Of a stretch of DNA of 22,119 bases, positions 8,258 through 15,265 are shown in pieces. The stretch is from Sedimenticola sp. Lineage in GTDB: Bacteria > Pseudomonadota > Gammaproteobacteria > Chromatiales > Chromatiaceae. The notes below the pieces were generated by a model. It did not search any database. It was not told the DNA's origin and saw only the letters and a program-made list of their open reading frames with translations. The DNA is taken from assembly GCA_027041035.1 (NCBI GenBank), contig JALULB010000282.1, positions 1 through 22,119 on the forward strand. Reading direction: 5' to 3'. Numbering within the stretch: position 1 is the first letter of the stretch; each line of letters begins with the position of its first letter. A program made the position numbers and the translations under genes.

Positions 8258-9100
8258 TCAACGTATCTTGCGATAGACGGTATTTCCCAGCGATTCGAAA
8301 CGCTCGCTGACCTTGTACAACGATTCCGAATGGCCGATCACCAGGTATCCGCCCGGCGCCAGCGCGTCGGCATAACGATCGGCCAGGCGTTGCTTGGTTT
8401 CCTTGTCGAAGTAGATGATCACGTTACGGCAGAAGATCACATCCTGCGGCGGCATGCGCCAATCGCTCATCAGGTTCAGTTGGGAAAACTCGATGAGCCT
8501 CTTCAACTCGTCCTTGACCCGTACCTTGCCGCTGTTCGCGCCGGAACCCTTCAAAAACCATTTCTTCTTGCGCTCGGTGGAGATGCCCTCGACCCGCGCC
8601 AGATCGTAGACGCCGGCACGGGCGGTCGCGAGCACGTTGGAATCCAGATCGGTCGCTTTCAGATTCACCTTGGCGCGTGTCGGCAAGCCAACTTCGAGCA
8701 GGGTCATCGCGAGTGAATACGGCTCCTCTCCGGTGGAGCATCCGGACGACCAGATATTGAACTCGCGCCCACCACGCTGGAGAAACTCGGGCACGATGTT
8801 TTTCGCCAATAACTCGAAATGATGGTTCTCGCGAAAGAAGGCCGTCAGGTTCGTGGTGATCGCATTGATCAGGTGGCGTTCTTCCTCCTCGTCGCCGGAG
8901 CGGATCAGCGCGCAGTATTCGGCGAAACTGCCGAGCCTCAACTGGCGCACGCGACGCGACAGGCGCGAATAGAACATGTCGAACTTGTCGTCGTCGACGA
9001 CGATGCCGGTCTTCGCCCGGGTCAGGGTGCGCAGGAAGTCGAAGTCCTGTTGCGTGAACGGGAACTCGCGCGCGCGTTCTTCTGCCATTGCCTGCGCCAT
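8258..9100 (-). CDS. cheR: Chemotaxis protein methyltransferase CheR
   Basis: This is a 280-residue S-adenosylmethionine-dependent enzyme that methylates receptor glutamates for adaptation. It has the N-terminal helical domain (about 12-85) followed by the Rossmann domain with SSGCSTGEEPYSLAM, the SAM-binding block, and ILF/IFCRNVIIYFD further on. The length is usual for the family. Its ATG overlaps the stop of the CheZ-like gene by one base (TGATG). Neither receptor in this locus ends in the NWETF-like pentapeptide, so if CheR is tethered it must use another contact. Confidence 0.97.
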   Translation of the reverse strand: MAQAMAEERAREFPFTQQDFDFLRTLTRAKTGIVVDDDKFDMFYSRLSRRVRQLRLGSFAEYCALIRSGDEEEERHLINAITTNLTAFFRENHHFELLAKNIVPEFLQRGGREFNIWSSGCSTGEEPYSLAMTLLEVGLPTRAKVNLKATDLDSNVLATARAGVYDLARVEGISTERKKKWFLKGSGANSGKVRVKDELKRLIEFSQLNLMSDWRMPPQDVIFCRNVIIYFDKETKQRLADRYADALAPGGYLVIGHSESLYKVSERFESLGNTVYRKIR

Positions 9101-9660
9101 CAGAACAACTCTATCTCGTCGCCGAGATCCGCCATGGTATCGTGCACCTCGGCGAGCGCTTCATCGATGCTCTTGCCGGCAAGCACGGCGTCGAACATCT
9201 TCTGTTCCTCGCGCATGCTGTAGCGCGAACGGATGCGGTCCTGCAATTCACGCCACGCGTAGGGATTGAACAGACGACCATCGTCGGATACCAGCCCACC
9301 GAGTGAATCCAGCATGTCGCTGACGTGTCCGAGACGCTGGCTGAGCTTGTCGTAGAACTGAAAGGCGACCACGCTCTGACCCATCTGCATCGCGACGCCA
9401 TGACAGAGATGTAGAATCCGCTCTTTCAATGGGTCGTCGTCGATCTCCGCGCCCTCGACCAGGGACTGTATCTCGCCGACATTGTTCATCATGCCGGCGA
9501 AGCTCTCGGTCAGGGTATTCACCGAATCATTGCCGTCATGCATTGCAATCTCGACCTGAGCCACCGCGACATTCAGCATGCGCACTGTTTCCTTCACCTG
9601 ACTCCAGTCGAGATCGGGTTTGTCCGCGACCGAAGTCATCTCCTTTGCTGGGTTATTCAT
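9100..9660 (-). CDS. CheZ-like protein, probable CheY-P phosphatase
   Basis: This is a mostly helical protein of 186 residues and I do not recognise an exact family name. Residues ~22-115 look like a long amphipathic helix pair. FQFYDKLSQRL at 100-110 places Asp104 and Gln108 four apart, as with Asp143 and Gln147 of E. coli CheZ, where the aspartate and glutamine contact the CheY-phosphate site. It ends GDEIELF, an acidic-hydrophobic tail recalling the C-terminal CheY-binding helix of CheZ. No CheC, CheX or classical CheZ is in the window, so this is the best candidate for signal termination. The start ATG at 9660 has TAGGAGA upstream. A longer reading to 9759 would overlap the STAS gene and lacks a site. 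It is coupled to cheR by a TGATG overlap. Confidence 0.75.
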   Translation of the reverse strand: MNNPAKEMTSVADKPDLDWSQVKETVRMLNVAVAQVEIAMHDGNDSVNTLTESFAGMMNNVGEIQSLVEGAEIDDDPLKERILHLCHGVAMQMGQSVVAFQFYDKLSQRLGHVSDMLDSLGGLVSDDGRLFNPYAWRELQDRIRSRYSMREEQKMFDAVLAGKSIDEALAEVHDTMADLGDEIELF

Positions 9661-9674
9661 TGATTCTTGGTCTC

Positions 9675-10091
9675 CTATGCGGCCCGGTCGATACACAACA
9701 GCTCGCGCAGCCCGAGCACGTCGGCGGCTTCGACGAGCGTCGCCGAAACGCCCGCCCATTCGACGCTGATCTGGTGAACGACGGCCTCCTTGAAAAACGC
9801 CGCCAGTAACTGGATGCCGGCACCGTCGACACTCTCGACACCACTGGCATCGAGTTGGATGCCGCCACCGGCATCGAGCATGTCGCGCAATACCGCGTGC
9901 AGTTCACCGACCTCCTGGATACTCATCTGCTCCGGCAGCGCAAACGCCGCGCCGGTATCGATATCCGATGTCGCCGTGGGCACATCCCGCGGCGGGTCGG
10001 CCGGATCATCCGGCACGGCGGCGCTGTCATCCGACTGGGCCAACACCTCGGCCAGCGGATCGTGGTTCATGATCGTTTCGACATCACTCAT
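9675..10091 (-). CDS. STAS-domain protein in chemosensory operon
   Basis: This 138-residue protein has an acidic, low-complexity N-terminus (1-~50) and a STAS domain (about 51-138; IQLDASGVESVDGAGIQLL). At the position where anti-sigma antagonists carry a phosphorylated Ser or Thr it has Gly90, so regulation by phosphorylation there is unlikely. Its start overlaps the parA stop (ATGA, 10088-10091), and 14 nt separate it from the CheZ-like gene. It may partner ParA or act as a scaffold at the array. An internal Met at residue 8 could also serve as start, but the ATGA overlap supports the longer form. It is distinct from the 2973-3272 STAS protein, which keeps its serines. Confidence 0.85.
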   Translation of the reverse strand: MSDVETIMNHDPLAEVLAQSDDSAAVPDDPADPPRDVPTATSDIDTGAAFALPEQMSIQEVGELHAVLRDMLDAGGGIQLDASGVESVDGAGIQLLAAFFKEAVVHQISVEWAGVSATLVEAADVLGLRELLCIDRAA

Positions 10092-10855
10092 GCCATCATC
10101 CTCCTCTCGACCAGATCCTGGGCGAGGCTGGAAAAATCATCCGCGCCATTGCTGTTGCGGCGGTATTCGAAAATGGTTCGCCCGGCGGCGGGACACTCGG
10201 CCAGGGCTGCGGCTTCGCGGATCGGCGTGGAGAGCACGCGCTCGGGGAAATGGTTCAACAAGCGTTCGGCAACCTCTTTCGACAGCCGCCGACGGGCGAC
10301 GAAACGGCTCAGAAAAAACCACTGTTCCATCGGCCGATCGCGGTAGGGCTCGAAGCGTTTCAGGGTCATCAACAGATGCGCCAGTCCGTTCAGCGACAGA
10401 TAGTCACCGGTCACCGGCACGAGAATCTCGTCGACCGCGAGTATCGCGTTTGCCACCAGCAGGCCGGACGAAGGCGGACAGTCGAACAGGATATAGTCGA
10501 AATCCTCCATGTCGCGCCGCAGGGCTTCCTGCAACAGGCGCGCGCGCTCCGACGGACTGCCGGGCATCTCCTCGAACTCGCGCAGTCGCCGGCCCGCCGC
10601 CAGCAGGCTGAGGTTCTCGCGGGTGTGTACGATCAACTCGTCGAGCGGCGCTTCGTCCAGCAGCCACTCACAGGTGCCACGACGTGGCGCCTTGAACAGG
10701 CCCAGACTCGGCGCCAGATGACTTTGCGGGTCGAGGTCGACCACCAGCACGCGGTGGCCGGACCTTGCCAGGGCGTGCCCCAGGTTGGTCGTCGACGTGG
10801 TCTTGCCGACGCCGCCTTTCTGATTCAACACGCCGATCAGTTTTCTGTCACTCAT
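10088..10855 (-). CDS. parA: ParA-family ATPase, probable chemosensory array partitioning protein
   Basis: This is a 255-residue deviant-Walker ATPase. Residues 12-20 read QKGGVGKTT, with signature Lys13 and Lys18. VVDLDPQSHLAPSLG follows at about 38-52 and ILFDCPPSSG later. ParA relatives inside chemotaxis operons (ParC of Vibrio, PpfA of Rhodobacter) position chemoreceptor clusters and pass them to both daughter cells. The context between cheW and the STAS/CheZ-like genes fits that role rather than chromosome or plasmid partition, and there is no ParB gene here. The ATG has AGGAG 7 nt upstream. The 50-bp gap after cheW contains two small inverted repeats (for example GTTCC 10868-10872 with GGAAC 10877-10881). 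The stop overlaps the STAS start by 4 bp. Confidence 0.9.
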   Translation of the reverse strand: MSDRKLIGVLNQKGGVGKTTSTTNLGHALARSGHRVLVVDLDPQSHLAPSLGLFKAPRRGTCEWLLDEAPLDELIVHTRENLSLLAAGRRLREFEEMPGSPSERARLLQEALRRDMEDFDYILFDCPPSSGLLVANAILAVDEILVPVTGDYLSLNGLAHLLMTLKRFEPYRDRPMEQWFFLSRFVARRRLSKEVAERLLNHFPERVLSTPIREAAALAECPAAGRTIFEYRRNSNGADDFSSLAQDLVERRMMA

Positions 10856-10905
10856 GATTCACTCCTGGTTCCACTCGGAACGGCATCCCGACCGGGACGT
10901 CGGGC

Positions 10906-11427
10906 CTACCCGGCGGCCTGTCGCGGCGGGACGGCCAGGCCACCCAGCTCCTCGAATTCCTTCGGGTTGAACACCTTGTTGGCATCCAGCAGCACGATCA
11001 TCTGCCCGTCGATGCTGACCATGCCTTGCAGATAGCGTGTATCCACATTGCCGCCCAGGTTCGGACTCGGCATGATCTCGTGGTCGTGCGCGTCGAGTAC
11101 GTCCGACACGCTGTCGACGACCGCGCCGAAGGTCTGCGAACCTTCCTCCAGCGCGGCGCGCACGACGATGATCACCGTGGTCTCGGTATACTCCACCTGC
11201 TCCTGGCCGAAACGCAAGCGCAGATCGATCACCGGAATGATGCTGCCACGCAGGTCGAGAACGCCTTTCACGAAGCTGGGCATTGCTGGCAACGCGCGCA
11301 CCGCTTCCCAGCCGCGGATCTCGCGCACCGACAGGATATCGATCGCATAGGTCTCGTCATTCAGCAGGAAACACAGATACTGGTTGTCCGACTGGTTCAG
11401 GTGCACATTGATATTTGCCTTGTTCAT
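10906..11427 (-). CDS. cheW: Chemotaxis coupling protein CheW (copy 2)
   Basis: This is a 173-residue coupling protein that links receptor tips to CheA. The CheW fold runs from about residue 15 to 155. It has YLCFLLNDETYAIDILSVREIRGW at its start, VKGVLDLRGSIIPVIDLRLRFG in the middle and IVLLDANKVF near the end. It begins 23 nt after the large receptor stop, with AGAGAAG upstream. The locus has two CheWs. This one shares the REIRGW and LRG core with the other but differs elsewhere, so it may be matched to the large receptor encoded just upstream. Confidence 0.95.
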   Translation of the reverse strand: MNKANINVHLNQSDNQYLCFLLNDETYAIDILSVREIRGWEAVRALPAMPSFVKGVLDLRGSIIPVIDLRLRFGQEQVEYTETTVIIVVRAALEEGSQTFGAVVDSVSDVLDAHDHEIMPSPNLGGNVDTRYLQGMVSIDGQMIVLLDANKVFNPKEFEELGGLAVPPRQAAG

Positions 11428-11450
11428 GTTGGCTTCTCTTGTGATTGGCG

Positions 11451-14400
11451 TCAGGCCGCGGCCTTCTCGACCTGCTTCAACAGGAAGACGATCTTGCCGG
11501 AGAGCTTCTCGATATCGGCGAAACGCGCCTCGGCCTCGGTATCATTGCCTTCGTTCTTCAAGCGGACGATGTCGCGGATGGTGGCGTGTAGTACCTCGTG
11601 CTCCTTCTCCATGGTGCGCATCGCCGGGATATTGCCGTACTGTTCCAGGCCGAAGCTGTACAGCCATTTACCCAGCTTGCAATCACGATGGGAGACCGCC
11701 TCGTCCTCGGTGAGTCCCTCGGCGCCGTCGAGAAAGTCGCGAATACGCTGGCGCCAGGCAAGATGCGCGGTGCGCGCGGCAAAGAAATCGAAGGTCGCAT
11801 CACCGCCGTGGTCATGCGCGTGATCGTGGCTGCTTTCGTTGACCAGCTCGCTCCACTCCTGCTCGCTGCCCTCGAATACACTGAAGCGCCGGATACCGCT
11901 TTCCATCTGCAAGGCCTGCTCCCGCAGTGACGCGGAGTTGGCGGCGATCTCCTCGGCCAGCGCGGCGTTCTGCTGGGTGGTGTCGTCCAGGCTGGTGACC
12001 GCGTGATTGATCTGATCCAGACCGGCCGTCTGCTCCTGGCTGGCGGCGGCGATCTCGGCGATGATGTCGCCGACATGCTTTACGCTGGTGACGATCTGTT
12101 CCAGCGTCTCGCCGGACTTGTTCACCAGCTCGGAACCAGCATCGACCTTCTCGACGCTGTCCTGGATCAGCTCCTTGATCTCCTTCGCGGCGGTCGCGCT
12201 GCGACCGGCGAGATTGCGCACCTCGGTGGCGACCACGGCGAAACCGCGGCCTTGCTCGCCGGCGCGCGCGGCTTCCACCGAGGCGTTCAGCGCGAGCAGG
12301 TTGGTCTGGAAGGCGATCTCGTCGATCACCCCGATGATCTCGGCGATCCGGCTGCTGGCATCATTGATCTCGCGCATCGCCTGCACCGCGTCGCGCACGA
12401 CCTGGCCGCCAGTCTCGGCGACACCGCGCGCGGTGGCGGCAACCTGGTTGGCCTGCTGCGCGTTATCGGCATTGTTGCGTACCGTGCTCGACAGCTCCTC
12501 CATGCTCGAAGCCGTCTCCTCCAGACTGGCGGCCTGTTGTTCGGTACGCGTCGACAGGCTGTGGTTACCGGACTGTATCTCGTCCGAGGCGACGTTGATC
12601 GCGTCCGCCGCCTGGCGCAGGCCATCGATGATGTCGCCGATGTGCTTCATCGAGAGGTTCACGTCGTCCTTGACCTTGCCGAACGCGCCTTCGTAGCTGG
12701 CCTGTATCGGCTGGGTCAGATCACCCTTGGACATGCGGTCCATCGCCGCGCCGATGTCGCTGAAGACATCACCCATCTCTTCGAGCAGGGAGTTGATGCC
12801 GACACCCAGGGTGCGGAAGAAGCCCTGCTTGCCGTCCAATGCCACGCGCTTCGACAGGTCGCCGGAACGCGCCGCGACGACGATACTCTCGACCTCGTCC
12901 TCGACCGAAACCTCTTCGCTGCGATCCGTCCATTCCACGGCGGTACCCAGGCGCGCGCCCTCGCCGTCGAGGATCGGCGAGGCAATGAATTTCATCGTGC
13001 GCCCGCCGATCGACAATTCGGCATCGTGCTGGCCATCGAGCTGTTTCAGCATATGCCGCTGGTGCTCTGGATGCTTGTGGAACTGATCGATGTTCGAACC
13101 GAGCAGGCTGGCCGCGTCGAAACCCGGCAGATCCTCGCGAAAATCCGCTTCGTTGTCGGAGAACAGCTGCTGCGCGGTCTTGTTCAGGTAGATGATGTTG
13201 CGCTCGTTGTCGGCCAGCATCACGCTGGTGGAGACATTGTCCAGTGCCGAGCGAATGCGCGAGTTCTCGCGCGATAGCTGGCGTTCCTTCTCCAGGGCCT
13301 GCTGTTCCGCCGCTTCGGCCGCCAGTTGCTCGGTCAGATCCAGCCATTCGACAGCGGTGCCGATACGCTTTCCCGCATCATCGAGCACCGGCGTGGCAAT
13401 GATCTGGAAGGTGCGCGAACCCGCCTCGATACGTCCCTTGAAGGTTTCCGTCAAGCCGGCGAGCATGTCGCGCTGGTGCTGGGGATTCTTGTGGAACACG
13501 TCGATATTCTGCCCGATGAGTCTGCTCGCATCGAAGTTCGGCAGTACCTCGCGCAGGTCCTCCTGCGCGTCGGCGAACATCCGGCGAGCCGCTTCATTCA
13601 TGTACACGATGTTGTTGTCCACGTCGGCGACCATCGCATTTGCCTGCGCGACATCCAGCGCGGTCTTGACGCGCCCGGTCTCGGCGGCCTTCTCGCGCAT
13701 GTCCATGACCTCGAAACCGAGCTTGATCTGGGTCTGACGCACCCGGTCGAGCAATTCGCCGATCTCGCCACCGTGGCGGATCTCCGCCCAGTCGAAATAG
13801 TTGCCCTCCGCGATCTGTCCAAGCTTGTCGCGTACATAGTCGATCGGCCGGGTGATATAGCTCGCCAACCCCAGGCCGGCGAGCAGCGCGGCTACCGCCA
13901 TCACGGCCAGCGCGCCGAGTATCACGTCGGATGAAACCCCCGTCGACACCATCACACCGAGACCGCCGAGCATCAGGCAGAACAGCACGACCGCGCTGGT
14001 CAACAGGCCGCGGATACTCAGCCGGCGAAAGGCGGCGCCAAGACGCGCGAACAAACCTTTCGGCCCGAGTCCCGCCTTGCCGGCGTTGATCTTCCGATAC
14101 AGACTTTCTGTCGCGTCTATCTCATCGCGCGATGGCTTGGTGCGTACCGACATATAGCCGGTGACGACGCCGTCGCTGGTCAGCGGCGTGACGTTCGCGC
14201 GCACCCAGTAGTGATCGCCGGATTTCGCCCGGTTTTTCACCAGTCCGGACCAGGAGCGCCCCGACTTGATCGTGCGCCACAGATCCTCGAATGCCGCCGC
14301 CGGCATCTCCGGGTGGCGCACCAAGTTATGGCTGCTGCCGATCAACTCGTCCATGGAGAAACCGGATATGTCTCGAAACGGCTGGTTCACATAGGTGATC

Positions 14401-14486
14401 CGGCCTTTCTTGTCGGTCTGTGAAACCAGGATCTCCTCACCCGGGTATTCGATCTCTTTGCCGGTGACCGGCTCGTTCAATTTCAT
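11451..14486 (-). CDS. Large chemoreceptor: PAS, two membrane segments, HAMP, tandem PAS, MCP signalling domain, CZB zinc domain
   Basis: This is a 1011-residue receptor. An Aer-like cytoplasmic PAS domain (about 18-115) comes first. Membrane segments at ~161-181 and ~187-209 follow, with almost no periplasmic loop, then HAMP (~212-262). Two very similar PAS domains (~275-385 and ~410-525) both carry the NIDxFHKxPxHQR block. A HAMP-like region (~530-625) leads into the signalling hairpin (tip 722-760; [19 protein letters not shown]). A His-rich run SHDHAHDH (886-893) precedes a CZB zinc-binding domain (about 903-1005) with candidate ligands His908, Cys936, His963 and His967. The layout suggests intracellular sensing of redox or energy state plus zinc or oxidant. 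The start ATG has AGGGG upstream. A MITE sits 30 bp before it and splits it from the preceding cheW. Confidence 0.94.
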   Translation of the reverse strand: MKLNEPVTGKEIEYPGEEILVSQTDKKGRITYVNQPFRDISGFSMDELIGSSHNLVRHPEMPAAAFEDLWRTIKSGRSWSGLVKNRAKSGDHYWVRANVTPLTSDGVVTGYMSVRTKPSRDEIDATESLYRKINAGKAGLGPKGLFARLGAAFRRLSIRGLLTSAVVLFCLMLGGLGVMVSTGVSSDVILGALAVMAVAALLAGLGLASYITRPIDYVRDKLGQIAEGNYFDWAEIRHGGEIGELLDRVRQTQIKLGFEVMDMREKAAETGRVKTALDVAQANAMVADVDNNIVYMNEAARRMFADAQEDLREVLPNFDASRLIGQNIDVFHKNPQHQRDMLAGLTETFKGRIEAGSRTFQIIATPVLDDAGKRIGTAVEWLDLTEQLAAEAAEQQALEKERQLSRENSRIRSALDNVSTSVMLADNERNIIYLNKTAQQLFSDNEADFREDLPGFDAASLLGSNIDQFHKHPEHQRHMLKQLDGQHDAELSIGGRTMKFIASPILDGEGARLGTAVEWTDRSEEVSVEDEVESIVVAARSGDLSKRVALDGKQGFFRTLGVGINSLLEEMGDVFSDIGAAMDRMSKGDLTQPIQASYEGAFGKVKDDVNLSMKHIGDIIDGLRQAADAINVASDEIQSGNHSLSTRTEQQAASLEETASSMEELSSTVRNNADNAQQANQVAATARGVAETGGQVVRDAVQAMREINDASSRIAEIIGVIDEIAFQTNLLALNASVEAARAGEQGRGFAVVATEVRNLAGRSATAAKEIKELIQDSVEKVDAGSELVNKSGETLEQIVTSVKHVGDIIAEIAAASQEQTAGLDQINHAVTSLDDTTQQNAALAEEIAANSASLREQALQMESGIRRFSVFEGSEQEWSELVNESSHDHAHDHGGDATFDFFAARTAHLAWRQRIRDFLDGAEGLTEDEAVSHRDCKLGKWLYSFGLEQYGNIPAMRTMEKEHEVLHATIRDIVRLKNEGNDTEAEARFADIEKLSGKIVFLLKQVEKAAA

Positions 14487-14516
14487 CTGTCTCTATCCCC
14501 TTGCTTCAGTCGTTTC

Positions 14517-14715
14517 GTAACTACTCAGCTAACCGCTGAAATGCGCCAGCTCTGCGTTCAAAAATGATCATTTACACTTGTAAACCGGCAATTGCTCCTG
14601 CATTGCCCTAATAAGTTACATCCCTGTAACGATCACATTTTTTGCCTTGATCTGACGCATTTCAGCGGCGATCTGAGCAGTTACCCTTTGTTTGAGTTAC
14701 GCGCTGAGTAGTTAC
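14517..14715. mobile_element. MITE-like element, copy 2, inverted relative to copy 1, inside che operon
   Basis: This 199-bp element is flanked by an exact 8-bp repeat GTCGTTTC at 14509-14516 and 14716-14723. Both ends start GTAACTACTCAGC when read inward. It is the reverse complement of the 11-211 element over 14517-14684. An 18-bp segment at 14685-14702 does not match its 19-bp counterpart (24-42). It sits 7 nt beyond the cheW stop and 30 nt before the large receptor start. Without it and one duplicate, the cheW-receptor gap would be 37 bp, in line with the operon's other gaps. It encodes nothing. It could act as an mRNA hairpin, but I cannot identify a convincing promoter or terminator in it. 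Confidence 0.9.
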
Positions 14716-14730
14716 GTCGTTTCACTGAGT

Positions 14731-15255
14731 TCATTCATCCGCTTGATGGTCTTCATCACTGCTGTTCGCGCCGGCGATGGGTAAGCGGTCGGCGTCGAGG
14801 AGCATCACCATGGCGCCGGCCCTGGCTGTTGCCAGCGAGGCGATGAACTCGGTTTTGATGTGTTCGCCAAAGCTTGGCGAGCTGCTGATCTCGATGTCGT
14901 TCTCGTTGATCACGTCCGACACCGCGTCGACGATGACGCCGACATGTTTTTCACTGTCCCGCTGGCGCACCTTGATGATCACGACGACGGTCTCCGCGCT
15001 GTAGTCGACCCAATCCAGTTCGAGCATCAGGCGCAGGTCGTAGACCGGCACGATGGCGCCACGCAGGTTGAGCACGCCACGCACGCAGTCGTGCGCGTTC
15101 GGGATGCGCGTCACCGGCTCCCAGCCACGAATCTCCTGCACACGCAGGATATCCACGCCGTAGGTTTCGCCGGCAACGGTGAAGGTGAGATACTGGCTGC
15201 CGGCCTCCTCGGTGGAGAGCGGCGCGATGTCCAGCTGTTCGGCTGTTGCTGTCAT
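14731..15255 (-). CDS. cheW: Chemotaxis coupling protein CheW (copy 1)
   Basis: This is a 174-residue CheW. An N-terminal lead of ~20 residues precedes the coupling fold, with YLTFTVAGETYGVDILRVQEIRGW, VRGVLNLRGAIVPVYDLRL and VMLLDADRLPIA. It bridges receptor and CheA in the array. Its ATG is 10 nt after the cheA stop with AAGAGGAAAACC upstream, so it is coupled to cheA. The short acidic tail (SSDEDHQADE) has no partner motif that I recognise. It would have been adjacent to the large receptor gene before the MITE inserted. Confidence 0.95.
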   Translation of the reverse strand: MTATAEQLDIAPLSTEEAGSQYLTFTVAGETYGVDILRVQEIRGWEPVTRIPNAHDCVRGVLNLRGAIVPVYDLRLMLELDWVDYSAETVVVIIKVRQRDSEKHVGVIVDAVSDVINENDIEISSSPSFGEHIKTEFIASLATARAGAMVMLLDADRLPIAGANSSDEDHQADE

Positions 15256-15265
15256 GGTTTTCCTC

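Noticed and set aside
14517..14715. Outward promoter inside MITE copy 2 toward the large receptor
   Set aside because: The best pair (GTGATC, 17 nt, TATTAG) is weak in the -35, so it is not claimed.
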